Positions 39,038 through 52,798 of a DNA stretch of 64,000 nucleotides are shown here, one piece after another. Numbering within the stretch: the stretch's first letter is position 1; each line of letters starts with the position of its first letter. Under the pieces are notes generated by a model that ran no database searches, was not told the origin of the DNA, and saw nothing but the letters and a program-made list of their open reading frames with translations. The position numbers and the translations under genes are program-made. Source of the stretch: Pseudomonas sp. FEN (GTDB taxonomy: Bacteria; Pseudomonadota; Gammaproteobacteria; Pseudomonadales; Pseudomonadaceae); contig NZ_CAJFDC010000007.1 of the NCBI RefSeq assembly GCF_904067045.1, forward strand, positions 124,001 through 188,000, written 5' to 3'.

Positions 39038-40419
39038 TAATGCTTCTCTCCCTTGTGTTCGTCAGAAGCAGGTCCACACAAAGCCGCCACGATGTTTTCC
39101 ATCGCAGCACTGCGCGAACCCTTGATCAAGATGGTGGTGTCTGGGTCTTGCTCGGCGCCCAGCGCGTCGATCAGATCGGCCTGGCTGGCGAAATGACGAG
39201 CGTGTGGGCCGAAGGCGTTGACGGCATGAACCATCATCGGTCCCACCGCATACAACGCTGAAACCTTGTCGGCGGCATAAGCGCCTACTTCACGATGTCC
39301 TTGCTCCGCCCACTCGCCCAACTCGCCGATATCTCCGAGCACCAGAACGGTGCGGCCGGAAAAGCCGGCGAGTATATCAACGGCGGCGCACATTGAGGTG
39401 GGGTTGGCGTTATAGGTGTCGTCAATGATACGAATGCCATTGATTGCCAATTGCGCCACCGCGCGGCCCTTGACCGGCTGGACCGCTTCCAGCCCGGCGA
39501 CGATGCCCGGCAGGGAAACTCCCAGGGCATGGGCGGCCGCGGCGGCGGCCAGGGCATTGGCGACATTGTGACTGCCCAGCAGGTTCAACTGAACCCGGGC
39601 GCTGCCCAGCGGACTGTGCAGTTCAAACCCCGGACAACCGCGCGGATCACGGGAAATCTGCCCGCCATGGAAGTCGGCGGCGCTGTTTTCGCGGGCAAAG
39701 CTCAGGACTTTGCGACCGGCGGCACGGGTTTTCCAGATGCCGAAAGCCTGGTCATCCAGGTTGAGGACCGCCACGCCATCGGCCTTCAGTCCGTCAATGA
39801 TCTCGCCCTTGGCCTCGACGATCTTCTCCGGGCCACCGAACTCGCCGACATGGGCGGTTCCGGCATTGTTCAGTACGGCCACATGCGGCTGGGTCATGGC
39901 CACGGTGTAGGCGATCTCGCCAATACGCGAAGCCCCCAGCTCGATCACCGCGGCGCTGTGCTCCGGAGCCAGTTCGATCAGGGTCAGCGGTACGCCCAGC
40001 TCATTGTTCAGGTTGCCGCGGGTAGCCAGGACCAGGCCACGGGTGCGCAGGATGCTCGCGAGCATTTCCTTGACCGTGGTCTTGCCGCTGGAGCCGGTGA
40101 TGGCCGCCACCGGTTGAGTAAAAGCGGCGCGATTCAGCGCGCCCAGACGCCCCAGGGCCAGACGGCAGTCGGCGACCAGCAACTGCGGCAGCGTGCTGGC
40201 GCTCACTTCATGCTCGACCAGAGCCGCGACCGCGCCTTTGGCGGCGACGTCGTCCAGATAATCGTGCCCGTCGAAACGCGGTCCGCTCAGCGCGACAAAC
40301 AACTGGCCGGGCTGAATCGCCCGGCTGTCGATGCTCACGCCATCAAAGCGGGCATCGGTGGTCAGCAGGCGAGCCGAGAGCGCCCCGGCCACGTCACTGA
40401 GTTTCATGGCCTCAAGCAT
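39037..40419 (-). CDS. murF: UDP-N-acetylmuramoyl-tripeptide--D-alanyl-D-alanine ligase
   Basis: Adds the D-Ala-D-Ala dipeptide. It has 460 aa from [17 protein letters not shown]; this ATG has GGGAGG 6 nt upstream, better than the second ATG at 40407. The ATP loop is [12 protein letters not shown], and [13 protein letters not shown] is the Mur-ligase motif. It overlaps murE by 8 nt. Confidence 0.96.
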   Translation of the reverse strand: MLEAMKLSDVAGALSARLLTTDARFDGVSIDSRAIQPGQLFVALSGPRFDGHDYLDDVAAKGAVAALVEHEVSASTLPQLLVADCRLALGRLGALNRAAFTQPVAAITGSSGKTTVKEMLASILRTRGLVLATRGNLNNELGVPLTLIELAPEHSAAVIELGASRIGEIAYTVAMTQPHVAVLNNAGTAHVGEFGGPEKIVEAKGEIIDGLKADGVAVLNLDDQAFGIWKTRAAGRKVLSFARENSAADFHGGQISRDPRGCPGFELHSPLGSARVQLNLLGSHNVANALAAAAAAHALGVSLPGIVAGLEAVQPVKGRAVAQLAINGIRIIDDTYNANPTSMCAAVDILAGFSGRTVLVLGDIGELGEWAEQGHREVGAYAADKVSALYAVGPMMVHAVNAFGPHARHFASQADLIDALGAEQDPDTTILIKGSRSAAMENIVAALCGPASDEHKGEKH

Positions 40420-41874
40420 GCGCAACCTCCCAGGCGTCCAGGGCCTTGGTGGCCTCGGCCAGATCGGAGAAGGCATGACGTTCGCCGTTGATTTCCTGAT
40501 AATCCTCATGACCTTTACCGGCCAGGACGATCACATCATCGGCCGAAGCGCCGGCAATCAGTTCGGCGATGGCCGGGCCGCGACCGGCGACAAAACGGAC
40601 CTTGTCCGCGACCACGAAACCGGTGCGGATGTCGTCGAAGATTCGCGCCGGGTTTTCAGTGCGCGGGTTGTCATCGGTAACCAGTACAGCGTCGGCCAGG
40701 CGCTCAACCACTTCCGCCATCAGCGGGCGCTTGCCGCGATCACGGTCGCCACCGCAGCCGAACAGGCAGAGCAATTGGCCCTTGGCATGAGGACGCAGGG
40801 CCAGCAGGACTTTTTCCAGGGCATCCGGGGTGTGGGCGTAGTCGACCACCACCAATGGCCGGGTGCCGCCACCGAGGCGCTGCATCCGACCGGCCGGGCC
40901 TTCAAGCTGCGGCAACACGCGCAGGATTTCATCCAGTGGGTAATCCAGGCCCAGCAAGGCACCGACCGCCGCCAGCAGATTGCTCAGATTGAAACGTCCG
41001 AGCAGGGCAGCGCGCAGGTGATGCTCACCTTGCGGCGTCACCAGCGTGGCGCGCACACCTTCATCGCTGAACTGCGCGGCGCGGCAGTACAGATAAGCGC
41101 TGGGGTCTTCCTGGCTATAAGTCAGCAGACGCGATTCATGTTTTTCAGCGGCCAACTGGCGACCAAATTCATCGTCGATATTGATGACCCGGCAGCTCAG
41201 GTTGGCCCAACCGAACAGCCTGGCCTTGGCCGCGCCATAGGCCTGCATGGTGCCGTGATAGTCCAGGTGGTCACGGGACAGGTTGGTGAACACCGCCACG
41301 TCGAACGCCAGCGCGGTGACCCGCCCCTGTTCCAGACCGTGGGAGGACACTTCCATGGCCACGGCCTTGGCCCCGGCTTTCTTCAGGTCGGCCAGGCTTG
41401 CCTGGACCGCAATCGGGTCCGGCGTGGTGAGCATCCCGCTACGCAGCGCGCCGTGGAAACCCGTGCCGAGAGTGCCGAGAATCCCGCAATGCTGGCCCAA
41501 CAGATCCAGGGCCTGGGCGATCAACTGGCTGACACTGGTCTTGCCGTTGGTACCGGTCACGCCCACCAGGTTCAGGTGCCGGCTCGGATCGCCATAAAAA
41601 CGCCCGGCGATATCGGAGAGTTGCGCGGCCAAGCCCTTGACCGGGATCAGCGGTACATCGGTAATCGGCAGCACGGTGGCGCCTTCGACTTCATAGGCGA
41701 CCGCCGCCGCGCCACGCAGCAAGGCGTCGGCAATATGGTTGCGACCATCGACCTTGCCGCCCGGCACCGCCAGGAACAGGTCGCCGGCACGGACTTTACG
41801 GCTGTCGAGCGCCAACTCGCGAATCAGCAGATCGCGACCGGCGTGGGCAAATATCTTGTTCAGGCTCAGGGACA

Positions 41875-41875
<1 letters not shown>
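40412..41875 (-). CDS. murE: UDP-MurNAc-L-Ala-D-Glu--2,6-diaminopimelate ligase
   Basis: Adds meso-diaminopimelate. It has 487 aa from MSLSLNKIFAHAGRD. The ATP loop is TGTNGKTSVSQL; the DNPR sequence in VTDDNPRTENPARI is the known signature of diaminopimelate, as opposed to lysine, specificity. The start codon shares one base with the ftsI stop (TGATG). Confidence 0.97.
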
Positions 41876-43900
<2,025 letters not shown>

Positions 43901-43904
<4 letters not shown>

Positions 43905-44848
43905 CGCAACTTCTCCGCGACGCGCATGACGGCGCTGCGCGCGCGCGGGTTGGCCTTGAGCTCGGCTTCGGAGGCGAACCGGGCCTTGCCATGCACCTTG
44001 ATCCGCGGCTCGAAAGCCTGGTGCCGGACCGGCAGGTTACGCGGCAGGTTGTCGCTTTCGCCCTTGACCAGGCGACGCATGAACAGTTTGACGATGCGGT
44101 CTTCCAGCGAATGGAAGCTGATCACCACCAGGCGACCACCGACTTCCAGGGCGTCGAGCGCCGCTTCGAGACCGGTTTCGAGATCACCCAGCTCGTTGTT
44201 GACGTGGATACGCAAGCCTTGGAAGGCACGGGTCGCCGGATTCTTGCCCTTCTCCCAGGCCGGGTTGGCAACCTTCAGCACTTCGGCCAGGTCGGCGGTG
44301 CGCTCGAACGGCTTGATTTCGCGGCGTTCGACCACGGCCCGGGCCATGCGCCCGGAAAAACGTTCTTCGCCGTATTCCTTGAACACCCGGGCAATTTCTT
44401 CCACCGGCGCGCTGGCGATGAACTCGGCGGCGCTGATGCCACGGGACGGGTCCATGCGCATGTCCAGCGGGCCATCGTTCATGAAACTGAAACCACGCTC
44501 GGGATCGTCGAGTTGCGGTGACGACACGCCGAGATCGAGCAGGATGCCGTTGACCTTGCCCGCCATGTCGCGTTCGACGATTTCCGAACCCAGCTCGGCA
44601 AAGCTGCGCTGCACAACGACAAAGCGGCCGTCTTCGGCCGCTAGCGCTTGCCCGGTGGCAATCGCCTGAGGATCCTTGTCGAAGCCGAGGAGTCGACCAC
44701 CCGGCCCGAGCTTGCTGAGAATCAGCCGGCTGTGCCCGCCACGGCCGAAGGTGCCATCCAGATAGCAGCCATCAGGGCGCACGGCGAGAGCCTCGACGGC
44801 TTCGTCAAGCAGCACGGTGATGTGGTTAAAGCCGCTATCAATAGTCAC
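43901..44848 (-). CDS. rsmH: 16S rRNA (cytosine-1402-N4)-methyltransferase
   Basis: 315 aa S-adenosylmethionine-dependent enzyme (formerly MraW). SAM motif [30 protein letters not shown] and the C-terminal [12 protein letters not shown] are typical. The start is GTG, overlapping the mraZ stop (GTGA). Confidence 0.97.
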
Positions 44849-45300
44849 AGGATCAGATCACGCAGTTCATCGGGCATGGCGCCCGGTTGTTGAATGGCCG
44901 CCAGGTCCGCTGCCGATACAGCGTTCCAGGCGTCCTCGTCCCACAGTTGAAACTTGTTCAGCTGGCCCACCAGCATCGCGCGCTTGTCCAGCTTCGCGTA
45001 CTCGCGCAGGCGCGGCGGCACCAGGAAACGGCCGCTGCCATCGAGCTCGAGGTCGACGGCATTACCAATCAGCAAACGCTGCAGCCGGCGGTTCTCTTCG
45101 CGCAACGACGGCAACGCGCGCAGCTTGGTTTCAATCAATTCCCACTCGTCGAGCGGGTACACGCACAAACAGGGATCCACGGCATCAATGGTCACGATCA
45201 GTTGGCCGGAACTACGCGAAACGAGCTCGTCACGGTACCGGCTCGGCATAGCGAGACGGCCCTTTGCATCGAGACTGATAGCGTTGGCTCCGCGAAACAC
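44845..45300 (-). CDS. mraZ: Transcriptional regulator MraZ
   Basis: 151 aa AbrB/SpoVT-type DNA-binding protein, the autorepressor at the head of the dcw cluster. Two repeats carry the DxxxR motifs: [14 protein letters not shown] and [14 protein letters not shown]. The start is GTG, about 42 nt downstream of the nearest box. Three 10-bp-phased boxes and the promoter lie upstream. Confidence 0.96.
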   Translation of the reverse strand: MFRGANAISLDAKGRLAMPSRYRDELVSRSSGQLIVTIDAVDPCLCVYPLDEWELIETKLRALPSLREENRRLQRLLIGNAVDLELDGSGRFLVPPRLREYAKLDKRAMLVGQLNKFQLWDEDAWNAVSAADLAAIQQPGAMPDELRDLIL

Positions 45301-45342
45301 AGCTGCGTTTCTCCAAATATTAGCGTTTTACGTCAAAAAAAC

Positions 45343-45367
45343 CCACTTCATGCCACTTTCCTCCACT
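45343..45367 (-). promoter_or_regulatory. MraZ-binding boxes, three repeats with 10-bp period
   Basis: On the minus strand AGTGG occurs three times, exactly 10 nt apart (CCACT on the plus strand at 45343, 45353 and 45363). E. coli MraZ binds TGGG-type direct repeats separated by 5-nt spacers, the same period. The boxes lie just downstream of the -10 element, over the expected transcription start. Confidence 0.75.
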
Positions 45368-45374
45368 TGCGCAC

Positions 45375-45404
45375 ACTATAGGAATGCGCCCACCACACCG
45401 TCAA
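45375..45404 (-). promoter_or_regulatory. Sigma-70 promoter of the dcw cluster (Pmra)
   Basis: TTGACG (45404-45399), 18 nt, TATAGT (45380-45375). Transcription would start near 45368, inside the MraZ boxes. Confidence 0.8.
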
Positions 45405-45611
45405 GGCGCGGTCTTAAGGAAAAGCCTTACAGAACGGAGATTTAGGAGCATAAACGGAGGTATTTCGACAATCGGGAGAGTGTTTCAAGAGACGAACTTC
45501 AACGGGCTCAGAATTTTGAGCGCGGAAGTTAAAGTGATTTATCAAGAGTAAGATTTTTTCGGTATTACAAATGCGCTTCTGCCAGCGATTGCGTGCAGGG
45601 AGGGAAAGAGG
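45405..45611. other. Gap between the dcw promoter and rnpB
   Basis: No gene is seen. The 3' end of rnpB transcription must lie here, but I found no clean intrinsic terminator. Confidence 0.4.
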
Positions 45612-45964
45612 TGGAGAGTCGATCTGTAAGCCGGGTTCTGTCGAGGACAGTCATTCCTCTACGATGGCCATCACTGGACATCTTTAGCAACCTACCCGGT
45701 TCCAGCGCGGGCCACGCCTTGGAACCCTATTTGGTCTTGCTCCGAGTGGGGTTTACCTAGCCACGAACTGTTGCCAGCCGTGCGGTGCGCTCTTACCGCA
45801 CCTTTTCACCCTTACCGGCGCCGAAGCGCTTAGGCGGTTATTTTCTGTGGCACTTTCCGTAGGCTCACGCCCCCCAGGCATTACCTGGCACTCCGCCCTA
45901 TGGAGCCCGGACTTTCCTCCCCCCCCTAATTTTCATAGGGGGCAGCGACTGTCCAATCGACTCT
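45612..45964 (-). ncRNA. rnpB: RNase P RNA component (type A)
   Basis: Catalytic RNA that trims the 5' leaders of tRNA precursors. The 5' end AGAGTCGATTGGACAGTCGC pairs with the 3' end GATCGACTCTCC, forming helix P1. The conserved core is visible near the 5' end (GAGGAAAGTCCGGGC, minus-strand reading of 45905-45920) and towards the 3' end (AGAACCCGGCTTACAGATCG). The ends are given to within a few bases. A candidate promoter, TTGTCC-17-TAACCT, lies at 46002-45974. Confidence 0.95.
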
Positions 45965-45973
45965 CCGCGGCGA

Positions 45974-46002
45974 AGGTTACCGGCACACGCCCCGAAGGAC
46001 AA
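45974..46002 (-). promoter_or_regulatory. Candidate rnpB promoter
   Basis: TTGTCC (46002-45997), 17-nt spacer, TAACCT (45979-45974), ending 10 nt before the mature 5' end of RNase P RNA. Confidence 0.55.
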
Positions 46003-46096
46003 GCTTTAAAGGCGTTTCGCGGCAGGGCGCTGTCCCGGCAAACAGTGCCAAGCCAAATCCTACATTCGCAACGGATCCGACCTACACAAAAATAAG

Positions 46097-46969
46097 TCAG
46101 GCATCTTTCTGCCGATCCAGCGCCACCTGGTACAGCAGGTTCTTGCGCACCCCGGTGATCTCCGCCGCCAGGGCCGCGGCACGCTTGAGCGGCATTTCCT
46201 GGAGCAACAGGTCGAGGACGCGCATCGCCTCGGCGCCAACCGCGTCGTCGTTTTCCGGCGCCGTCCAGCCAGCGACCAGCACCACGCACTCGCCGCGCTG
46301 CTGATTGGCGTCCGCCTCGACAAAGCCGCGCAACTCGCTCAGCGGCAAGCCCTTGAGGGTTTCAAAGGTCTTGGTCAGCTCACGGGCCAGCAACGCCGGG
46401 CGCTGCGCGCCGAAAACCGTCTCCAGGTCCTGCAGGCATTCGAGGATCCGGTGCGGCGCCTCATAGAAAATCAGCGTGCGCGGCTCTTCCTTCAATAATT
46501 CCAGGCGAGCCCGACGCCCGACGGCCTTGGCCGGCAGGAAACCTTCGAAGATGAACCGATCGGAAGGCAGCCCCGCCGCCGAGAGCGCGGCGATCAATGC
46601 GCAGGCGCCAGGCACCGGAACGACACTGATACCCGCCGCCCGCGCCTGACGAACCAGGTGATAACCGGGATCGGAGATCAACGGCGTGCCCGCATCGGAG
46701 ATCAAGGCCACGTCCTCGCCCGCCAGCAACCTGGCGATGAAACGGCTGCCTTCGTCACGTTCGTTGTGCTCGTGACAGGCCGCCAGCGGCGTCGTAATCC
46801 CAAAGTGCTGCAGCAATCTGAGCGAGTGGCGGGTATCTTCCGCGGCAATCAGGGACACCTCGCGCAATACTTTCATCGCCCGCGCACTGATGTCATCCAG
46901 GTTGCCAATGGGCGTCGCCACCACATAAAGCGAGCCGACAGCGGAATTCAAAGCACCTGGAGCAGTCAA
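46097..46969 (-). CDS. rsmI: 16S rRNA (cytidine-1402-2'-O)-methyltransferase
   Basis: 290 aa tetrapyrrole-methylase-fold enzyme. It modifies the same nucleotide as RsmH, encoded nearby. Motifs: GSLYVVATPIGNLDDISARA, AEDTRHS, ALISDAGTPLISDPGY. The start is probably TTG at 46969 (protein LTAPGALNSAVGS) with GAGG 7 nt upstream; GTG at 46978 is an alternative. No ATG lies at a sensible place. It is divergent from lpoA. Confidence 0.93.
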   Translation of the reverse strand: MTAPGALNSAVGSLYVVATPIGNLDDISARAMKVLREVSLIAAEDTRHSLRLLQHFGITTPLAACHEHNERDEGSRFIARLLAGEDVALISDAGTPLISDPGYHLVRQARAAGISVVPVPGACALIAALSAAGLPSDRFIFEGFLPAKAVGRRARLELLKEEPRTLIFYEAPHRILECLQDLETVFGAQRPALLARELTKTFETLKGLPLSELRGFVEADANQQRGECVVLVAGWTAPENDDAVGAEAMRVLDLLLQEMPLKRAAALAAEITGVRKNLLYQVALDRQKDA

Positions 46970-47187
46970 AGCACACACCTCGAGAAGAACGAAAACGCCA
47001 TTGTAGCGCGTAGCCGCCCTGCCGATATGCTTCACAACGGCGAGCGCGAGCCCGAAAGCCGTGCGCTTCGAGCGCCGCGACACGCTTTGTACGACCTAAT
47101 TTAACCGTTTCACGCCAGTAACATCGCGCCCCGGCCAGTGCTTGGGTACAATTCCACGCTCATATGATCGAGTATCAGGAACACTAC

Positions 47188-48999
47188 ATGATCGCTTGCC
47201 TGCGGCTGTTCTCTGCCCTCTGCCTCGCTGCCTTGCTGGCGGCTTGCGCCAGCTCGCCCTCTTCCAGCCTTGGCGAACTTCCACGGACCCCGAATGCCAG
47301 CATCGAGCAATTGCTCGAGCAGGCGGCTTCCAGCAAGACGCCGGAACAAGCCGCCTTGCTGCGCCTGACCGCTGCCGACCTGGCCTACCGCCAGAAAGAC
47401 AGCGGTCGTGCCGCGCAGATCCTGGCCCAGGTCCCCCTGGACACCCTCAAACCGGCGCAACAGGTGTACGCCAGTACCCTGGCGGCCGAACTGGCGATGA
47501 CGCGCAACCAGCCCAAGGCGGCACTGAGCGCCTTGAGCCACCCAAGCCTGGAGCGTCTCGGCGAGCTGCCGGTGGACCAGCAGGTCCGGACCCAGACCGT
47601 GCGCGCCCGCGCCCTCGAAGCCGACGGCCAGACCCTGGCCGCCGCTCGCGAACGTATCTTCATCGCCCCGCTGCTCAACGGCGACGCGGCGAAGAACAAC
47701 CATGAGGCCATCTGGGCGCTGATCGCGGCCCTGCCGACCGACCAGCTGCAACCTACCGGCAACGACGACCTCAGTGGCTGGCTGAGCCTGGCCCTGGCGG
47801 TGAAGTCGTCCGGCACCCTGGAGCAGCAGCAGGCCGCCATCGACACCTGGCGCGCGCAGAACCCCAAGCACCCGGCCGCCCAGCAATTACCGCTGCCGCT
47901 GATGAAACTCAAGGAACTGGCCAGCCAGCCACTGAGCAAGATCGCCCTGCTGCTGCCGCAGGAAGGCCCGCTGGCCTCGGTCGGCAAGGCCCTGCGTGAA
48001 GGCTTCATGGCCGCTCACTACCAGGCCCAGCAAGCTGGCCAGAAGCCACCGGTCATCGAGTTCTACGACAGCTCGCGCATCAGCTCCCTGGACGATTTCT
48101 ATCGCAAGGCCCAAGCCTCCGGCGTGCAGCTGGTGATCGGTCCGCTGGAGAAGCCGCTGGTCAAACAGCTCAGCGCCCGCCCACAACTGCCGATCACCAC
48201 CCTGGCGCTGAACTACAGTGAAAGCGCGCAGAACCCGGCCCAACTGTTCCAGTTTGGCCTCGCGGCCGAAGACGAAGCCCGCGAAGTGGCCCGTCGCGCC
48301 CGCGCCGACGGCCTGCATCGCGCCGCCGCCATGGTGCCGAAAGGCGAATGGGGCGATCGCGTGCTCAAGGCCTTCCGCCAGAGCTGGGAAGCCAATGGCG
48401 GCACCGTGGTCGGGATCGAGCGCGTCGACCAGCCCGTCGCCCTGGCCCAACAGATCGCCGAACTGTTCCAGTTGCGCCAGAGCGAAGGCCGCGCCAAGAG
48501 CCTGCAAAACACCGTCGGTGGCCAGGTCGCCGCCCAGCCATCGCGTCGCCAGGACATCGAGTTCATCTTCCTCGCCGCGACACCGCAGCAGGCACAACAG
48601 ATCAAGCCGACCCTGAACTTCCAGTACGCGGGCGACGTACCGGTATACGCCACCTCCCACGTATTCAGTGCCACCGGTGACCAGAACCAGTACAACGACA
48701 TGAACGGCGTGCGCTTCTGCGAAACCCCCTGGCTGCTGGATGCCAACGACCCGCTGCGCAAGCAGGTCACCGCACAATGGCCACAAGCCGGCGGCGCCCT
48801 GGGTCGCCTGTACGCCATGGGGGTCGACGCCTATCGCCTGGCACCGCGCCTGGGCCAGCTCAAGGCCCTGCCCGACAGCCGTATCGAAGGCCTCTCCGGC
48901 AGCCTGAGCATGGACCCGGCGCAACGGGTCGAACGCCAGTTGCCCTGGGCCCAGTTCGTCAGCGGTCAGGTCCAGCGCCTGCCGGATACACCGCACTGA
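47188..48999 (+). CDS. lpoA: Penicillin-binding protein activator LpoA
   Basis: 603 aa outer-membrane lipoprotein that activates the peptidoglycan synthase PBP1a. The signal peptide ends LLAAC (Cys20). A TPR-like N-terminal domain (about 30-250) and a periplasmic-binding-protein-like C-terminal domain (about 255-590) follow. An ATG 24 nt upstream (47164) is in frame but would put eight extra residues before the signal peptide; the used ATG has AGGAA, and a TACAAT -10-like element at 47147 leaves almost no leader for the earlier one. It overlaps yraN by 1 nt. Confidence 0.93.
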   Translation: MIACLRLFSALCLAALLAACASSPSSSLGELPRTPNASIEQLLEQAASSKTPEQAALLRLTAADLAYRQKDSGRAAQILAQVPLDTLKPAQQVYASTLAAELAMTRNQPKAALSALSHPSLERLGELPVDQQVRTQTVRARALEADGQTLAAARERIFIAPLLNGDAAKNNHEAIWALIAALPTDQLQPTGNDDLSGWLSLALAVKSSGTLEQQQAAIDTWRAQNPKHPAAQQLPLPLMKLKELASQPLSKIALLLPQEGPLASVGKALREGFMAAHYQAQQAGQKPPVIEFYDSSRISSLDDFYRKAQASGVQLVIGPLEKPLVKQLSARPQLPITTLALNYSESAQNPAQLFQFGLAAEDEAREVARRARADGLHRAAAMVPKGEWGDRVLKAFRQSWEANGGTVVGIERVDQPVALAQQIAELFQLRQSEGRAKSLQNTVGGQVAAQPSRRQDIEFIFLAATPQQAQQIKPTLNFQYAGDVPVYATSHVFSATGDQNQYNDMNGVRFCETPWLLDANDPLRKQVTAQWPQAGGALGRLYAMGVDAYRLAPRLGQLKALPDSRIEGLSGSLSMDPAQRVERQLPWAQFVSGQVQRLPDTPH

Positions 49000-49370
49000 T
49001 GGCACCAGCCGCCCACCTGGAACAGGGCAAGGATGCCGAGCGACTCGCGCTACGGCATCTTGAACAACAGGGTCTGCGCCTGCTGGCGCAGAACTGGTCG
49101 TGTAAACGTGGCGAGCTGGATCTGGTCATGCTCGACGGCGATACAGTAGTATTCGTCGAAGTTCGTTACAGGAAAAACACCCAATGGGGTGGCGCACTGG
49201 GCAGCATCGATGCCCGCAAGCGCAGAAAGGTAATATTCGCGGCGCAGTATTTCCTGCAACGCGAGTCACGCTGGGCCCACAGCCCTTGCCGCTTCGACGT
49301 GGTGGCCATAGACGGCCCGATCGAGGCGACACCGCGATTGGACTGGCTACGGAATGCCTTCGACAGCTGA
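48999..49370 (+). CDS. yraN: UPF0102 / YraN-family nuclease-like protein
   Basis: 123 aa with the endonuclease-like fold of the YraN family: GKDAERLALRHLEQQG, CKRGELDLVMLDGDTVVFVE and VRYRK, giving the E-D-ExK pattern of PD-(D/E)xK nucleases. Its cellular role is not established. The start codon overlaps the lpoA stop by one base. Confidence 0.93.
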   Translation: MAPAAHLEQGKDAERLALRHLEQQGLRLLAQNWSCKRGELDLVMLDGDTVVFVEVRYRKNTQWGGALGSIDARKRRKVIFAAQYFLQRESRWAHSPCRFDVVAIDGPIEATPRLDWLRNAFDS

Positions 49371-49509
49371 TCCGGGCTATCGGCCCGGTGACTCTTTTCA
49401 CCCACCGATTTTTGCTCTATTGCTTTGCGGGCTGCACATTCTTGTGCCGGGCAGCCACCGGGAAGACCCGGTCTGCGCTCGACCAGCCGCCCTACTTAAG
49501 GTCACATAG

Positions 49510-50678
<1,169 letters not shown>

Positions 50679-50695
50679 GCCAACGCCCGACCAAT

Positions 50696-50722
50696 GTGCG
50701 GGAGCCGGCAAGCCGGCACCTG
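50696..50722. repeat. REP-like palindrome
   Basis: GTGCGGGAGCCGGCAAGCCGGCACCTGC, a REP-type inverted repeat between dolP and the terminator. Confidence 0.5.
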
Positions 50723-50754
50723 CAAGGACCGCGCTCCAGCCGAAATGCAGACGC

Positions 50755-50786
50755 AAAAAAGGCGACCCGGATGGGTCGCCTTTTTT
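50755..50786. terminator. Bidirectional terminator between dolP and sspB
   Basis: AAAAAAGGCGACCC-GGAT-GGGTCGCCTTTTTT: a long perfect stem with A- and T-runs on both sides; it serves the convergent dolP and sspB transcripts. Confidence 0.92.
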
Positions 50787-50787
50787 A

Positions 50788-51201
50788 TTACTTCACAACC
50801 TTCAAGCTTGGCCGACCGCTAGGACGCGGCGGCTCGGAACCTGACGGTGGACCGTCATCGTCCGGCTCAACCCCATCGTCGCCCTCCAGGGGCGCTTCCA
50901 GCTCGAACACCATGCCCTGGCCATTCTCCCGGGCGTAGATCCCGAGAATGGCGCTGATCGGCACATAAAGCGTATGCGGCACACCACCGAAACGCCCTTC
51001 AAAGCTGACAGCCTCATTGTCCATGTGCAAATGACGCACCGCGCTGGGCGAAACGTTCAAGACGATTTGCCCGTCACTGGCAAACCCTTGCGGCACCTGG
51101 ACCGAGGGGTACTCGGAGTTGACCAGTATGTGCGGCGTACAATCGTTATCCACTATCCATTCGTACAGCGCACGAACCAAATAAGGGCGACTGGAGTTCA
51201 T
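50788..51201 (-). CDS. sspB: ClpXP adaptor / stringent starvation protein B
   Basis: 137 aa. SspB delivers ssrA-tagged and other substrates to ClpXP. The N-terminal fold is typical (SSRPYLVRALYEWIVDNDCT, and LNVSPSAVRHL). The acidic, Pro-rich linker leads to the C-terminal ClpX-binding motif RPSLKVVK. It lies 11 nt after sspA. Confidence 0.96.
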   Translation of the reverse strand: MNSSRPYLVRALYEWIVDNDCTPHILVNSEYPSVQVPQGFASDGQIVLNVSPSAVRHLHMDNEAVSFEGRFGGVPHTLYVPISAILGIYARENGQGMVFELEAPLEGDDGVEPDDDGPPSGSEPPRPSGRPSLKVVK

Positions 51202-51212
51202 AAAACAGCTCC

Positions 51213-51830
51213 TTAGCGCATATCGCGTTCGACACCAGACAGGCTTGCCTGGAAAGCCTCACGCGCGAACTGGCGCTCCATATAATCGAGCAACGGCTTT
51301 GCAGGCCGCGGCAATTCAATACCCAGAATAGGTAGACGCCAGAGTATCGGTAATAGACAGCAGTCCACCAGACTTTGCTCAGTACTCAGGAAAAATGGCT
51401 TGTCCGCGAACAGCGGCGATGCACCTGTCAGGCTCTCGCGCAACTCTTTACGCGCCTGCACGCGCGCCGGCTCCTTGCTGCGCGGGTCGAGAATCAGATC
51501 CACCAGCGCACACCAGTCGCGCTGGATGCGATGGATCAGCAAACGACTGTTGGCCCGCGCCACGGGATAAACCGGCAGCAGCGGCGGATGCGGGTAACGC
51601 TCATCCAGATATTCCATCACCACGGTCGACTCCCACAACGCCAGGTCACGATCGACCAGGGTTGGCAGGCTGCCGTAAGGGTTCACTTCGATCAGCTTCG
51701 GCGGCTGACGCCCCACTTCCACTGTAATGATCTCGGCGCTGACACCCTTCTCCGCGAGCACAATGCGCACCCGGTGGGAATAGTGGTCGGCGGGGTCGGA
51801 GTAACAGGCCAACCGGTTGGTCACGCCCAT
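51213..51830 (-). CDS. sspA: Stringent starvation protein A
   Basis: 205 aa glutathione-transferase-fold protein that binds RNA polymerase (with MglA-type partners in some species). N-terminal thioredoxin-like part [40 protein letters not shown], and an all-helical C-terminal domain. It starts behind GGAGGACCGCC, a strong ribosome-binding site, and forms an operon with sspB. Confidence 0.96.
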   Translation of the reverse strand: MGVTNRLACYSDPADHYSHRVRIVLAEKGVSAEIITVEVGRQPPKLIEVNPYGSLPTLVDRDLALWESTVVMEYLDERYPHPPLLPVYPVARANSRLLIHRIQRDWCALVDLILDPRSKEPARVQARKELRESLTGASPLFADKPFFLSTEQSLVDCCLLPILWRLPILGIELPRPAKPLLDYMERQFAREAFQASLSGVERDMR

Positions 51831-52015
51831 GGCGGTCCTCCTCGCTTGTTGAAATTATCGAAAACGGAAAAACGAGCGCGCCCAAGACAAGCCTCTCGTA
51901 GCCAAGAAACAGACAGTGGGTGAGACCGTCACCGGCTCACCCCGTCCGTTCTTGCTGGCTACATCTTCAGAGGCACCCTTGGGCGCGCACGATTGACAGC
52001 TATGTTACAACGTTA

Positions 52016-52798
52016 TCAGTGCACATCCTTCCAGTATTCGCGCTTGAGCAGATAAGCGAACACGAAGAAGAAGGCCAGGTACAGCAAAACATAGGTACCG
52101 ATGCGCTGATGCTCCAGCTTCACCGGGTTGGCCGAATAGGCCAGGAAGGTCACCAGATTCTTGACCTTCTCGTCGAATTGCTCTTCGTTCAGCGCACCGG
52201 TCTTCGGCACGATGGTCAACTGATCGCAGGCTTCATGGGTCAAAGCCGTACCGGTCAGCGGATCATACTGCTTCTTGCCGTCCTCGACGATTTGAACCTG
52301 CTTGCATCCGACGACCTGACGTCCTTGCAGGCCCACCAACACGTTGGGCATGCCGACATTCGGGAAGATCTTGTTGTTCACGCCCCAGGGACGCGCCGGA
52401 TCTTCGTAGAAGGACCGCAGATAGCTGTAGAGCCAGTCGGTGCCGCGCACGCGGGCTACCAGGGTCAGGTCGGGCGGAGCCGCCCCGAACCAGGCCTTGG
52501 CGTCAGCCGGCTGCATGCCGGTGGTCATGTGGTCGCCGATCTTGGCGCCGGTGAACACCAGGTTCTTGAGCATCAGGTCATGGGGAATCCCCAGATCGTC
52601 CGCAACCCGCTCATAACGCTGGAACTTGGCGCTGTGGCAGCCCATGCAATAGTTGGCAAAGGTGCGCGCGCCATCTTGCATGGCGGCCTTGTCCGACACG
52701 TCGATGTTGACCGTTTCAAGCTCCGGCCCTTCAGACTCAGCGGCGAAAGACAGGATCGGCAGAGCCGCAAGCATCAATACTGCAAATAATTTTTTCAT
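52016..52798 (-). CDS. petC: Ubiquinol-cytochrome c reductase cytochrome c1
   Basis: 260 aa periplasmic haem protein of the bc1 complex. The signal peptide ends SFA (about 19). The haem site is CMGCH, the Met ligand region lies in DHMTTGMQPADAK, and one C-terminal TM anchor ends KREYWKDVH. The start shares one base with the petB stop (TGATG). It is the last gene of petABC. Confidence 0.96.
   Translation of the reverse strand: MKKLFAVLMLAALPILSFAAESEGPELETVNIDVSDKAAMQDGARTFANYCMGCHSAKFQRYERVADDLGIPHDLMLKNLVFTGAKIGDHMTTGMQPADAKAWFGAAPPDLTLVARVRGTDWLYSYLRSFYEDPARPWGVNNKIFPNVGMPNVLVGLQGRQVVGCKQVQIVEDGKKQYDPLTGTALTHEACDQLTIVPKTGALNEEQFDEKVKNLVTFLAYSANPVKLEHQRIGTYVLLYLAFFFVFAYLLKREYWKDVH

Noticed and set aside
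45612..45964. Small open frames inside the RNase P RNA gene
   Set aside because: The region is a structured RNA with the conserved RNase P core; the frames are accidental.
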